Assembly: GCF_019733355.1 (NCBI RefSeq)
Contig: NZ_JAIHLQ010000005.1
Span: forward strand, 1-64,000
Reading direction: 5' to 3'
Source of the DNA: Pseudomonas baetica
Lineage (GTDB): Bacteria > Pseudomonadota > Gammaproteobacteria > Pseudomonadales > Pseudomonadaceae
DNA: 64,000 bases
Position numbers and translations under genes: made by a program. Below the pieces are notes generated by a model that was given only the letters and a program-made list of their open reading frames with translations, did no database searches and was not told where the DNA came from. Positions 38,675 to 49,307 of this stretch are shown here, piece by piece; the first letter of the stretch is position 1; each line of letters starts with the position of its first letter.

Positions 38675-40528
38675 ATGCTCAAACGCCTTGCCTGGCTGGC
38701 GCTCTGTGTCTGCGCCCCGCTGTACGCCGCGCCAAACATCGACCCTCAACGTTTGCAGCAACTGGCCAATGACCGCTTCTGGATTTCCCTCGGCCACTAC
38801 GAAACCGCCAAGCTCGGCGGCTGGCGCAGCTATGTCAGCGACAAGAAGTTCTTTCTCGCGCCCGATGGCAATGAACATCCCGACCATGAACTGGCCGCCA
38901 CGGTACAAGCGCTGTACGCCCCGGCCAGCCTCGGCGAGCAGCACGCGCAATGCGTTTACCCGGCCCGCACGCGCTGGCTCAAAACGCAACTCAACCTGAG
39001 CGATCTGCCGACGCCTGCGTGTGCCGAGTACAAAAAGTGGTTCAAGGACGTCTCGCCGCACAGCGCGGTGATGATCTTCCCGGCGGCTTATCTCAACAGC
39101 CCGTCATCGATGTTCGGCCACACGTTGCTGCGCATCGATCAGGCTGACGTGCAGACCGACAAGACCTCGCTGCTCAGTTACGCCATCAACTTCGGCGCCT
39201 ACATCGAAGGTTCGGACAACAGCATTCTGTATGCCTGGAAAGGCTTGATGGGGGGCTACCCGGGGCTGTTTGCGCTGGTGCCGTATCAGGAAAAACTCTC
39301 CGAATACCGCAGCCTGGAAAACCGCGACTTATGGGAGTACCGGCTCAATCTGACGCAAGAAGAAACCGCGCGCATGGTCGAGCATGTGTGGGAACTCAAG
39401 CAGATCCAGTTCGACTATTTCTTCTTCGACGAAAACTGCTCCTACCGCTTGCTCGAATTGCTGCAGGTCGCGCGACCGAGTTTGCGCCTGACCGAACAAT
39501 TCCCGCTGACGGCAATTCCCACCGACACGGTCAAAGCGGTGAAAGAAGCCGGGTTGGTGGAAAGCATTCAATACCGCCCCTCTCGTGAACGCGAACTGCT
39601 CAGTCGCGCCGAGCCTTTGACCGATGACGAACAGGCGTGGGTGCTGAAAGTCAGCGCCGATCAACAGCAACTGCAAGACCCGACATTCAAGGCTCTGCCT
39701 CGCGAGCGCCAAGCCCTGATCATCGACGCGGCGTATCGTCTGGAACGCTACCGCGCCAACGGCCAGGAGCGCGATCCGCAACGAGCGCAACGCAGTTTCG
39801 AACTGCTGCGGGCAATCAACAAGAACCCCGCACCCGAGCTGGACATTGCGCAACCGGGCCTGCCTGAAGACGGCCACGAATCGCGCACCTGGCAGGCCGG
39901 TCTCGGCACCCGTGGTGATCGTGCGTTCGGCGAGTACGGCTTGCGCATGGCCTATCACGACCTCAACGACAACGCCGAAAGTTTCCCGCTCGGCGCGCAG
40001 ATCGAAATCCTGCAAATGAAGCTGCGCCAGTACGAAGGCAATCACTGGCAATTCCAGCAACTGGATCTGGCGACCATTCGCTCGCTGACGCCGCGCAATG
40101 AGCTTTTGCAGCCGCTGTCGTGGCAAGTCACGGGGGGGCTTGAGCGTGTGCCGGGCAAGCATGATGACGAAACCCTGGTCAGCCACGTCAACGGTGGCGG
40201 CGGTGGTACGTGGCAGTTGGGCGAAGATGTGCTTGGTTTTGCCCTGGGCACGGTACGTATCGAACACAACAATGACTTCGCCGGTTTCATTGCGCCGGCC
40301 GCAGGTTTCAACAGCGGCGTGCTGTGGAAAAACCCGCTAGGCAACCTGAGTCTGGAGGCCAAGGGTGATTACTTCACCAACGGTGAAGTGCGCCGCAGCC
40401 TGAGTCTGAATCAGCAGTGGGAATTGTCGCGCAACCTTGGTTTGCGCCTGAGTGCGCAACGCGAGTTCAGTCATCTGGCCACGCCTGAAACCGAAGTCAT
40501 GCTCGAGGTGAAGTGGTATCACTACTGA
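38675..40528 (+). CDS. DUF4105 (Lnb-type) protein with C-terminal beta-barrel-like domain
   Basis: A 617-residue exported protein, signal peptide MLKRLAWLALCVCAPLYAA. Residues about 110-270 form the DUF4105/Lnb N-terminal-type domain, with the family signatures NSPSSMFGHTLLRID (Gly-His) and FFFDENCSYRLLELL (Asn-Cys), suggesting a papain-like or amidase-like active site by family inference. From about residue 400 the sequence alternates in beta-strand fashion (WQAGLGTRGDRAFGEYGLRMAYHDLND...) and ends in an aromatic VKWYHY, as outer-membrane barrels do. So it may be an outer-membrane protein with a periplasmic or surface enzyme domain. No enzymatic role is established. Confidence 0.83.
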   Translation: MLKRLAWLALCVCAPLYAAPNIDPQRLQQLANDRFWISLGHYETAKLGGWRSYVSDKKFFLAPDGNEHPDHELAATVQALYAPASLGEQHAQCVYPARTRWLKTQLNLSDLPTPACAEYKKWFKDVSPHSAVMIFPAAYLNSPSSMFGHTLLRIDQADVQTDKTSLLSYAINFGAYIEGSDNSILYAWKGLMGGYPGLFALVPYQEKLSEYRSLENRDLWEYRLNLTQEETARMVEHVWELKQIQFDYFFFDENCSYRLLELLQVARPSLRLTEQFPLTAIPTDTVKAVKEAGLVESIQYRPSRERELLSRAEPLTDDEQAWVLKVSADQQQLQDPTFKALPRERQALIIDAAYRLERYRANGQERDPQRAQRSFELLRAINKNPAPELDIAQPGLPEDGHESRTWQAGLGTRGDRAFGEYGLRMAYHDLNDNAESFPLGAQIEILQMKLRQYEGNHWQFQQLDLATIRSLTPRNELLQPLSWQVTGGLERVPGKHDDETLVSHVNGGGGGTWQLGEDVLGFALGTVRIEHNNDFAGFIAPAAGFNSGVLWKNPLGNLSLEAKGDYFTNGEVRRSLSLNQQWELSRNLGLRLSAQREFSHLATPETEVMLEVKWYHY

Positions 40529-40549
40529 TCTGAAGCCCAGCAAATAACC

Positions 40550-40577
40550 CCTGTGGGAGCAAGCCCGCTTCCACAGG
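40550..40577. repeat. solitary REP-like hairpin
   Basis: CCTGTGGGAGC and GCTTCCACAGGG flank aagccc, 20 bases after the DUF4105 stop. It resembles a collapsed REP with only the outer part of each arm, and may act as a terminator without a T-run. Confidence 0.55.
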
Positions 40578-40680
40578 GATCTGCGGTGTTCAACGAATTA
40601 CTCACACACCTTTCACCAATACTCAACGAATCCCCTTCTAGACTTTCCCTATCAGCCGAGAACCGGCGCGGGAGAGTGCG

Positions 40681-41037
40681 ATGTGGCGGTGTGCGGGTTT
40701 GCTAGGTGTTTTGCTGTTGCTGGGCGGTTGCCAGACCACTCACGAAGATTTGATCGCCAAAGGTTACCCACCGGCCTTCGCCGACGGTTTTGATGACGGT
40801 TGTGTCAGCGGCCGGCAAGCCGCCGGCTCGATCAGCGGCGAATTCCGCAAGAACGTGCCGCGTTACCTCAAGGACAACCAATACGCCGAAGGCTGGACCG
40901 ACGGCTTTCGCCAGTGTCAGGCGATGCTGGAAAACAAGGGGCGCGAAGAGTATCGCAACGAACACTGGGACGAACGCGAACGCGCCTGGCAGCGCCAGAA
41001 AGATCAGGACGCCGGGCGGGCTTATCGCTCGCAGTAG
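40681..41037 (+). CDS. small putative lipoprotein
   Basis: A 118-residue protein with a clear lipobox (LLGVLLLLGGC, Cys17) followed by Gln, favouring outer-membrane sorting. The mature part (DLIAKGYPPAFADGFDDGCVSGRQAAG ... YAEGWTDGFRQCQAMLENKGREEYRNEHWDERERAWQRQ) has repeated DGFDDGC/DGFRQC segments with two Cys that could pair, and a highly charged C-terminal helix. The function is unknown. It follows the DUF4105 barrel gene in the same direction and may work with it at the envelope. Confidence 0.8.
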   Translation: MWRCAGLLGVLLLLGGCQTTHEDLIAKGYPPAFADGFDDGCVSGRQAAGSISGEFRKNVPRYLKDNQYAEGWTDGFRQCQAMLENKGREEYRNEHWDERERAWQRQKDQDAGRAYRSQ

Positions 41038-41108
41038 GTCGCATCCAGACATCCAGTGAAACCAAATGCCGGTAACCATGGCCCAAACTCTATGAAGAGG
41101 AGGACACC

Positions 41109-41603
41109 ATGAGCCGCGCTTTCGTCAACGAAGACAACGCCGCCGCGCAAGCCGATCAGCCCGTCGAACGGCAGGTCAGCACGCAACCCAATTACGTCAC
41201 GCCGCAGGGGCTAGCCCAGTTGCAGGCGAAAGTCGCCGAGCTGCAAGCCCTGCACGCCGAGCAATCGGCCAAGGGTGAACAGGCTGACAAACAGCGTCTG
41301 GCCGATCTTGAACGGGATCTGCGTTACTTCAATCAACGTCTGGGCAGTGCACAAGTCGCCGTCGCCGCGACCTCTACCGACAAGGTGCAGATCGGCAGTT
41401 GGGTGACCTATGCCGACGAACACAACACCGAACGCCGCGTGCAACTGGTGGGTGAAGACCAGGCCGACGCCGCCAAAGGCTTGATCAACTGGGGCTCACC
41501 ACTGGGCCGAGCACTGCTCGGCGCCCAGCTTAACGACGAGGTGCTGTGGCAGCGCCCCGCCGGTGACCAACTGATTGAAGTGATCCGTGTCGAACCGGCG
41601 TAA
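41109..41603 (+). CDS. GreA/GreB-family transcription factor homologue
   Basis: A 164-residue protein with a Gre-type N-terminal coiled coil (about residues 30-85: YVTPQGLAQLQAKVAELQALHAEQ ... RLADLERDLRYFNQRLGSAQV) and the FKBP-like C-domain (VQIGSWVTYADEHNTERRVQLVGEDQADAAKGLINWGSPLGRALLGAQLNDEV). At the coiled-coil tip, where GreA has GDLKE with the two acidic residues that stimulate RNA cleavage, this protein has GEQAD. It is shorter in the coil than GreB and is probably a paralogue acting in the polymerase secondary channel. A strong AAGAGGAGG site precedes the ATG. Confidence 0.85.
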   Translation: MSRAFVNEDNAAAQADQPVERQVSTQPNYVTPQGLAQLQAKVAELQALHAEQSAKGEQADKQRLADLERDLRYFNQRLGSAQVAVAATSTDKVQIGSWVTYADEHNTERRVQLVGEDQADAAKGLINWGSPLGRALLGAQLNDEVLWQRPAGDQLIEVIRVEPA

Positions 41604-41690
41604 ACCACGCCTTGGGCCCACATCGCATCGGCGACCAATGTCGGCCACCTCACCGGCCGCCTACCAAAGCCCTACTAAAAAACCAAGCAC

Positions 41691-41722
41691 AAAAAAGCGG
41701 AGCCCGAAGGCTCCGCTTTTTA
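41691..41722. terminator. bidirectional terminator, Gre-like gene / ettA
   Basis: A 12-bp stem AAAAGCGGAGCC/GGCTCCGCTTTT with a CGAA loop, bounded by A on one side and T on the other, sits between the two convergent stops. Confidence 0.92.
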
Positions 41723-41738
41723 TGCAACTCGCCCAATA

Positions 41739-43403
<1,665 letters not shown>

Positions 43404-43478
43404 GGAGAACCTTGGGTCAGTGACAGATGAATGATTGGAGCGCAGGCGATGCCCGGCCAGACCGTGCGCGTCGTTCAC

Positions 43479-43492
43479 TTGATGTTGATCAA
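43479..43492. promoter_or_regulatory. perfect Anr/FNR-type box between ettA and morA
   Basis: TTGATGTTGATCAA is an exact TTGAT-N4-ATCAA match. It lies 76 bases before the ettA start and about 200 bases before the morA start. No strong -10 is placed at the class II distance in either direction, so which gene it controls is unclear. Confidence 0.55.
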
Positions 43493-43689
43493 TGCGTGCG
43501 CGCTGAAAAAAGTCTGAGTCTAGGAGCTGGAACGCTCCCGCGTAACGGGCAAAGCTACCTCAATGACCGGTGGCAGTCCAGCCGCACGGGGCTGGCACTT
43601 CGCCACGACTCAAGGCATGCTAGCCGCCCTTCGGGCGTCCGGCTTATAGTGCACGTCGCGCCAGTCCAGCCAAACCGCAGGATTACAGC

Positions 43690-46600
43690 TTGTCCAAAGT
43701 CACTCCGCCAGCCTCTGTGAGCAGCTCCCAACCGGCGCCAGGCTCGCCCCTGCGCGGAACATTAAAGGGTGCGCTGGCCACACTCGTGCTCTTGTTGCTG
43801 GCGTTGCTGTTCTGGCAATTGCTTGATCAATTGCACGAAACCCAGAAAAACCAGCGCCAATACACCATCGATTACACCGCCGACCTCGCTTCACAGGTCA
43901 GCCTGAACATGGCGTTGAACGCGCAAATCGCCCTCAATCTGCTACCGATCGTCGAACAACCGCAATCAACCGACGAACAGCAGGCGCTATTGCGCAAGCT
44001 CCAGAAATCGCTGCCGGACCTGCGCAGCCTGGCGTTGCTCAGCCCCTCCGGGAGAATCCTCAGCGACAGCAGTGCCGAAAGCTCCGACGCCGATTACCTT
44101 ACCGAACTGGTACGCCGCAGCCGCTCCCAAGCGCACTACTTCAGCAATGCCGACGATGGCTCGGTGGTACATCTGTTGTTGCATCAGGCCAGCGGCAACG
44201 TTCGTGGTTATTGGGCACTGCGCCTGACCCCGACATTCTTCGACTCGTTGACCAAGCAGAGTGAAACCGGCCTGCGTCCGCTGTGGCTGGTGGAAAACCG
44301 CCTCAACCACCAGATCATCAGTCACGACGAAATACTGTCATCCGCCAAGCCAGGCGTGCTGAGTCCCGACGATCTGGCCAACACCGTGCTCACCGTTCCG
44401 CTGAGCAGCAGCGATTGGCAGTTGCGCGGATTATTCGACCGCCAGCGCGTGCTCGAAGAATTGCTGCCCGCGTTCATCGGTAAATGCCTACTGGGCCTGG
44501 CCTTCTCGCTGCTACCGGTGATCGCGCTGTTGAACATGCGTCGCCGTCAGCGCCAGGTCCATGAAGGGCGCCGGCGTTATCAGGACATCTTCGACGGCAC
44601 CGGCGTCGCCTTGTGCGTGCTGGACCTGTCCGGCCTGAAACAGGTTTTCGACAAGGCGCAGATCCAGAGCAGCGATCAGCTCAAGGCCTGGCTCGACCAG
44701 CCGCAACAGCGTCAGCAGTTGTTGCAGGAATTGCGCGTCACCGAAGTCAATCAGGTGGCGCTGCAATTGCTCAACGTCAATTCCTGCGAGGACGCCTGGC
44801 AACTGTTGATTGACGGTCATCCGCACCCTCACTGCGCGATCGGCAATCAGGTACTCGACGCCGTACTTCAACAGCAAAGTCAGCTGGAACTGGAAATCAA
44901 ACTGCCGGACATCAATGGTCGCGATCAACATCTGTGGATGGTTTTACGCCTGCCCCAGGAGCAGCACGACTATAAAGCGGTGATCCTGAGCATCAACGAC
45001 ATCACCAGCCGTAAACTCATCGAGCTGTCGCTACTGGAGCGCGAAGGCTTCTGGTCGGACGTGGTGCGTACCGTGCCGGATCATCTCTACGTGCAAGACG
45101 TGATCAGCCAACGGATGATTTTCAGCAACCACCACCTCGGCCAAACGCTGGGCTACAACCGCACCGAGCTGCATCAAATGGGCGAGTATTTCTGGGAAAT
45201 ACTCCTGCACCCGGAAGACGCCGACTATTACCATCGCTCGCGTCAGATGCAGCGACACGCCGGTTACAGCCAATTGCTTCAGTGCCAGTTGCGCTTCCGG
45301 CATCGTGACGGCGAATGGCGGCGTTTCGATATTCGTGAACAGGCGCTGGCCCGCGACAAACATGATCAGGTCACGCGGATCATCGGTGTGGCCAAAGACA
45401 TCACCGAGCAAATTGAGGCCAGCGAATCGCTGCGCGACAGCGAGCAGCGCTACCGCATGCTCGCCGAAAGCATCAGCGACGTGATTTTTTCCACCGACAG
45501 CAAGCTCTCGCTGAACTACGTCAGCCCGTCAGTGCAAGCGGTGCTGGGTTACGACGCCGAGTGGATTTTCCAGAACGGCTGGCAATCGACCATCGCCAAC
45601 CCACAGCAACTGAGCGGCATTTACACCCTGATGGATCGGGTCAGCAAGGCGCTGGACAAACCCGAGCAACTGGCAATGTTACGCAGCCAGGTGCAGACAC
45701 AAATGTTCTTGTTCGACTGCCTGCGCGCCGATGGCCGCAAGATCCCGATCGAGTTGCGACTGGTGCTGGTGTGGGACGAGCACGGCGCGTTTGAAGGCGT
45801 GCTCGGCGTCGGCCGCGACATCAGCCAGCAGCGCCGCGCCGAGAAAGACCTGCGCATGGCGGCCACCGTATTCGAGCATTCGACGTCGGCGATCCTGATC
45901 ACCGACCCGGCCGGGTACATCGTCCAGGCCAACGAAGCCTTCAGCCGCGTCAGTGGTTATGCGGTCAGCGAAGTGCTCGACCAGTTGCCGAACATGCTCA
46001 CCGTCGACGAGCAACAGGATGCGCACCTGCGTTACGTGCTCAAGCAACTGCATCAGCACAACACCTGGGAAGGTGAGGTTTGGCTCAAGCGCCGCAATGG
46101 CGAGCATTACCCGGCGTGGGTCGGCATCACCGCCGTGCTCGATGACGAGGGCGACCTGGCCAGTTACGTGTGCTTCTTTAGCGACATCAGTGAGCGCAAG
46201 GCCAGCGAGCAACGGATTCATCGCCTCGCCTACTACGACGCCCTGACCCACCTGCCGAACCGCACGCTGTTCCAGGATCGTCTGCACACCGCGCTGCAAT
46301 CGGCGGACCGGCAAAAGTCCTGGGTGGTGTTGATGTTCCTCGACCTCGACCGCTTCAAACCGATCAACGACTCCCTCGGCCACGCCGCCGGCGACCGCAT
46401 GCTCAAGGACATGGCCACGCGCCTGCTGGCCTGCGTCGACGATGACGACACCGTGGCGCGGATGGGCGGCGACGAATTCACCTTGCTGCTGCAACATCGC
46501 TCCAGCCGCGAGATGGCGCTGAACCGCGCGATCCATGTGGCCGAGCAAATTCTTGCGAGTCTGGTGCGACCGTTCGTGCTTGAAGGTCGCGAGTTCTTCG

Positions 46601-47538
46601 TCACCGCCAGTATCGGCATCGCCTTGAGCCCGCAGGATGGCAACGAGCTCAGCCAGTTGATGAAAAACGCCGACACCGCGATGTACCACGCCAAGGAACG
46701 CGGCAAGAACAACTTCCAGTTCTATCAGGCCGACATGAACGCCAGTGCGCTTGAGCGCCTGGAGCTGGAAAGCGACCTGCGCCATGCCTTGGAGCAGAAC
46801 GAATTCGTCCTGTATTACCAGCCGCAATTCAGTGGCGACGGCAAACGCCTGACCGGCGCCGAAGCGCTGCTGCGCTGGCGTCATCCGCGTCGCGGACTGG
46901 TGCCGCCGGGAGATTTCATTCCGGTACTGGAAGAACTCGGGCTGGTGGTGGACGTCGGTGATTGGGTGATCGGCGAGGCGTGTCGCCAGCTCAAGACCTG
47001 GCACCAGAACCGCGTGCGTGTGCCCAAAGTGTCGGTGAACATCTCGGCGCGGCAATTCTCCGACGGCCAACTTGGCACGCGAATCGCCAATATCCTCAAG
47101 GAAACCGGCCTGCCGCCGGCGTGCCTGGAGCTGGAACTGACCGAAAGTATCCTGATGCGCGAAGTCTGCGAGGCGATGCAGATTCTCGACGGGCTGAAAA
47201 ACCTCGGCCTGAGCATTGCAGTCGATGACTTCGGCACCGGTTACTCATCGCTCAACTACCTCAAGCAGTTCCCGATCGACGTGCTGAAGATCGACCGCAC
47301 CTTCGTTGACGGGTTGCCGTCCGGCGAGCAGGACGCACAGATTGCCCGGGCGATCATCGCCATGGCCCACAGCCTGAACCTGGCGGTGATCGCCGAAGGT
47401 GTGGAAACCCATGAGCAATTGGACTTCCTGCGTGAGCATGGCTGCGATGAGGTGCAGGGGTATCTGTTCGGACGGCCAATGCCGGCGAGCCGGTTTGAAG
47501 CGCAGTTCAGTAACGATGCGCTCTTCATGTTCGACTGA
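43690..47538 (+). CDS. morA: dual GGDEF/EAL c-di-GMP regulator MorA
   Basis: MorA controls motility and biofilm timing through c-di-GMP. The 1282-residue product has an N-terminal membrane helix (about 27-46), a periplasmic sensor region, a second helix (about 262-280) and four PAS-like segments. GGDEF is at residues 926-930 ([11 protein letters not shown]) and the EAL domain begins with EALLRW at 1058, with [18 protein letters not shown] and [10 protein letters not shown] intact, so both synthesis and breakdown look possible. The RxxD inhibitory site before GGDEF is missing (run of Asp instead). The TTG at 43690 is the only suitable start; a TATAGT lies at 43645-43650. The neighbour glyA is the same as in P. 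aeruginosa. Confidence 0.93.
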   Translation: MSKVTPPASVSSSQPAPGSPLRGTLKGALATLVLLLLALLFWQLLDQLHETQKNQRQYTIDYTADLASQVSLNMALNAQIALNLLPIVEQPQSTDEQQALLRKLQKSLPDLRSLALLSPSGRILSDSSAESSDADYLTELVRRSRSQAHYFSNADDGSVVHLLLHQASGNVRGYWALRLTPTFFDSLTKQSETGLRPLWLVENRLNHQIISHDEILSSAKPGVLSPDDLANTVLTVPLSSSDWQLRGLFDRQRVLEELLPAFIGKCLLGLAFSLLPVIALLNMRRRQRQVHEGRRRYQDIFDGTGVALCVLDLSGLKQVFDKAQIQSSDQLKAWLDQPQQRQQLLQELRVTEVNQVALQLLNVNSCEDAWQLLIDGHPHPHCAIGNQVLDAVLQQQSQLELEIKLPDINGRDQHLWMVLRLPQEQHDYKAVILSINDITSRKLIELSLLEREGFWSDVVRTVPDHLYVQDVISQRMIFSNHHLGQTLGYNRTELHQMGEYFWEILLHPEDADYYHRSRQMQRHAGYSQLLQCQLRFRHRDGEWRRFDIREQALARDKHDQVTRIIGVAKDITEQIEASESLRDSEQRYRMLAESISDVIFSTDSKLSLNYVSPSVQAVLGYDAEWIFQNGWQSTIANPQQLSGIYTLMDRVSKALDKPEQLAMLRSQVQTQMFLFDCLRADGRKIPIELRLVLVWDEHGAFEGVLGVGRDISQQRRAEKDLRMAATVFEHSTSAILITDPAGYIVQANEAFSRVSGYAVSEVLDQLPNMLTVDEQQDAHLRYVLKQLHQHNTWEGEVWLKRRNGEHYPAWVGITAVLDDEGDLASYVCFFSDISERKASEQRIHRLAYYDALTHLPNRTLFQDRLHTALQSADRQKSWVVLMFLDLDRFKPINDSLGHAAGDRMLKDMATRLLACVDDDDTVARMGGDEFTLLLQHRSSREMALNRAIHVAEQILASLVRPFVLEGREFFVTASIGIALSPQDGNELSQLMKNADTAMYHAKERGKNNFQFYQADMNASALERLELESDLRHALEQNEFVLYYQPQFSGDGKRLTGAEALLRWRHPRRGLVPPGDFIPVLEELGLVVDVGDWVIGEACRQLKTWHQNRVRVPKVSVNISARQFSDGQLGTRIANILKETGLPPACLELELTESILMREVCEAMQILDGLKNLGLSIAVDDFGTGYSSLNYLKQFPIDVLKIDRTFVDGLPSGEQDAQIARAIIAMAHSLNLAVIAEGVETHEQLDFLREHGCDEVQGYLFGRPMPASRFEAQFSNDALFMFD

Positions 47539-47555
47539 AAATCTGTGGCGCGGCC

Positions 47556-47646
47556 TTCGCGAGCAGGCTCGCTCCCACAAGGATTGATGTCGATCACAAA
47601 ATCGCAGGCTGGCCTCGGTTAGTGTGGGAGCGAGCCTGCTCGCGAA
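47556..47646. repeat. REPIN: inverted REP doublet, GAA-outside topology
   Basis: Copies at 47556-47579 (ttcgcgagcaggctcgctcc...) and 47623-47646 have CCCACA/TGTGGG ends inward; starts are 67 bases apart. The core is GCGAGCCTGCTCGCGAA, a third sequence variant. It lies just after morA. Confidence 0.87.
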
Positions 47647-47777
47647 GGGGCCAGTAAAAGCACCGCACATCTGTCATGAATGCCACTTGTCTGCGACATG
47701 ATGTCGTTTCATATGCCATCCAAAACCCATTGGGTTAGAATGCCCCCCTTTTCTGCCCCCGATCCTTGAGGACCGCC

Positions 47778-49031
47778 ATGTTCAGCCGTGATTTGACTAT
47801 TGCCAAGTACGACGCCGATCTTTTTGCCGCCATGGAGCAAGAAGCTCAGCGCCAGGAAGAACACATCGAGCTGATCGCTTCGGAAAACTACACCAGCCCT
47901 GCGGTGATGGAGGCTCAAGGCTCGGTACTGACCAACAAGTACGCCGAAGGTTATCCGGGCAAGCGCTACTACGGCGGCTGCGAGTTCGTCGACGTGGTTG
48001 AACAACTGGCCATCGACCGCGCCAAAGAACTGTTCGGCGCCGATTACGCCAACGTTCAGCCGCACGCCGGTTCCCAAGCCAACGCCGCTGTCTACCTGGC
48101 CCTGCTGCAAGGTGGCGACACCATTCTGGGCATGAGCCTGGCCCACGGCGGTCACCTGACCCACGGCGCCAGCGTTTCCTCCTCCGGCAAGCTGTACAAC
48201 GCGGTGCAGTACGGCATCGACGCCAACGGCCTGATCGACTACGACGAAGTCGAGCGTCTGGCTGTTGAGCACAAGCCGAAAATGATCGTGGCCGGTTTCT
48301 CTGCCTACTCGCAGATTCTGGACTTCCCACGCTTTCGCGCGATCGCTGACAAGGTTGGCGCTTACCTGTTCGTCGACATGGCTCACGTGGCCGGTCTTGT
48401 CGCCGCGGGCGTCTACCCGAACCCGGTTCCTTTCGCTGACGTGGTGACCACCACCACCCACAAGACCCTGCGCGGTCCACGTGGCGGCCTGATCCTGGCT
48501 CGCGCCAACGCCGACATCGAGAAGAAGCTGAACTCCGCCGTATTCCCGGGCGCCCAAGGTGGCCCGCTGGAGCACGTGATTGCCGCTAAAGCGATCTGCT
48601 TCAAGGAAGCGCTGCAGCCTGAGTTCAAGACTTACCAGCAGCAAGTGGTGAAAAACGCCAAAGCCATGGCCGGCGTGTTCATCGAGCGCGGTTTCGACGT
48701 GGTCTCCGGCGGTACTGAAAACCACCTGTTCCTGCTGTCGCTGATCAAGCAGGACATCTCCGGTAAAGACGCCGACGCCGCGCTGGGCAAAGCGTTCATC
48801 ACCGTGAACAAGAACTCCGTGCCTAACGATCCACGCTCGCCATTCGTCACCTCCGGCCTGCGCTTCGGTACTCCGGCTGTGACCACTCGCGGCTTCAAGG
48901 AAGCAGAGTGCAAAGAACTGGCCGGCTGGATCTGCGACATCCTGGCTGACCTGAACAACGAAGCGGTGATCGACGCCGTTCGTGAGAAAGTCAAAGCCAT
49001 CTGCAAGAAACTGCCGGTCTACGGCGCTTAA
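47778..49031 (+). CDS. glyA: serine hydroxymethyltransferase GlyA
   Basis: GlyA interconverts serine and glycine with tetrahydrofolate and pyridoxal phosphate, the main source of one-carbon units. The ATG at 47778 gives 417 residues. The PLP-binding segment [16 protein letters not shown] with its Lys is intact, as are [14 protein letters not shown] and [13 protein letters not shown]. Pseudomonas has more than one glyA copy; this one lies beside morA like P. aeruginosa glyA3. A 13-base palindrome CGACATGATGTCG (47694-47706) and a TAGAAT lie upstream, and a strong terminator follows. Confidence 0.97.
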   Translation: MFSRDLTIAKYDADLFAAMEQEAQRQEEHIELIASENYTSPAVMEAQGSVLTNKYAEGYPGKRYYGGCEFVDVVEQLAIDRAKELFGADYANVQPHAGSQANAAVYLALLQGGDTILGMSLAHGGHLTHGASVSSSGKLYNAVQYGIDANGLIDYDEVERLAVEHKPKMIVAGFSAYSQILDFPRFRAIADKVGAYLFVDMAHVAGLVAAGVYPNPVPFADVVTTTTHKTLRGPRGGLILARANADIEKKLNSAVFPGAQGGPLEHVIAAKAICFKEALQPEFKTYQQQVVKNAKAMAGVFIERGFDVVSGGTENHLFLLSLIKQDISGKDADAALGKAFITVNKNSVPNDPRSPFVTSGLRFGTPAVTTRGFKEAECKELAGWICDILADLNNEAVIDAVREKVKAICKKLPVYGA

Positions 49032-49058
49032 TTGCGACGTTAAACCCGCAGTATGAAG

Positions 49059-49086
49059 AACCGGCCAGTGATGGCCGGTTTTTTTT
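49059..49086 (+). terminator. terminator after glyA
   Basis: A 9-bp stem AACCGGCCA/TGGCCGGTT with a GTGA loop is followed by eight T, 28 bases past the glyA stop. Confidence 0.93.
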
Positions 49087-49141
49087 CGCCTGCAAAAAAG
49101 ATTCGAGTCGACAACCGCTCAAGATCGGGGGATTGCGCGCA

Positions 49142-49156
49142 ACTGGTCAGACCGGT
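49142..49156. promoter_or_regulatory. FadR/PdhR-subfamily operator candidate before the symporter gene
   Basis: ACTGGTCAGACCGGT is a near-palindrome (arms ACTGGTC/GACCGGT, one mismatch) containing TGGTCAGACC, close to the TGGTNNNACCA core of FadR/PdhR-type GntR regulators. It lies 166 bases before the symporter start. A possible promoter TTGCGA (49180-49185), 18 bases, TAGACT (49204-49209) sits just downstream. Confidence 0.5.
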
Positions 49157-49307
49157 CATGCCAATTCGTCATTTTTCACTTGCGATCCGTAAAAAACAGC
49201 GCCTAGACTGCGCCTGCACTGGACATACCGGTAAGACCACAATAATTAAGTCCTGAATCCGATGTGCCCCGCACACGGCAGCCAGGACACCGACCAGGAT
49301 TCCTCCC

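Noticed and set aside
49090..49307. Sigma-54 promoter for the DctA-like gene
   Set aside because: Many dctA genes use RpoN, but no TGGCAC-N5-TTGC pair was found here.
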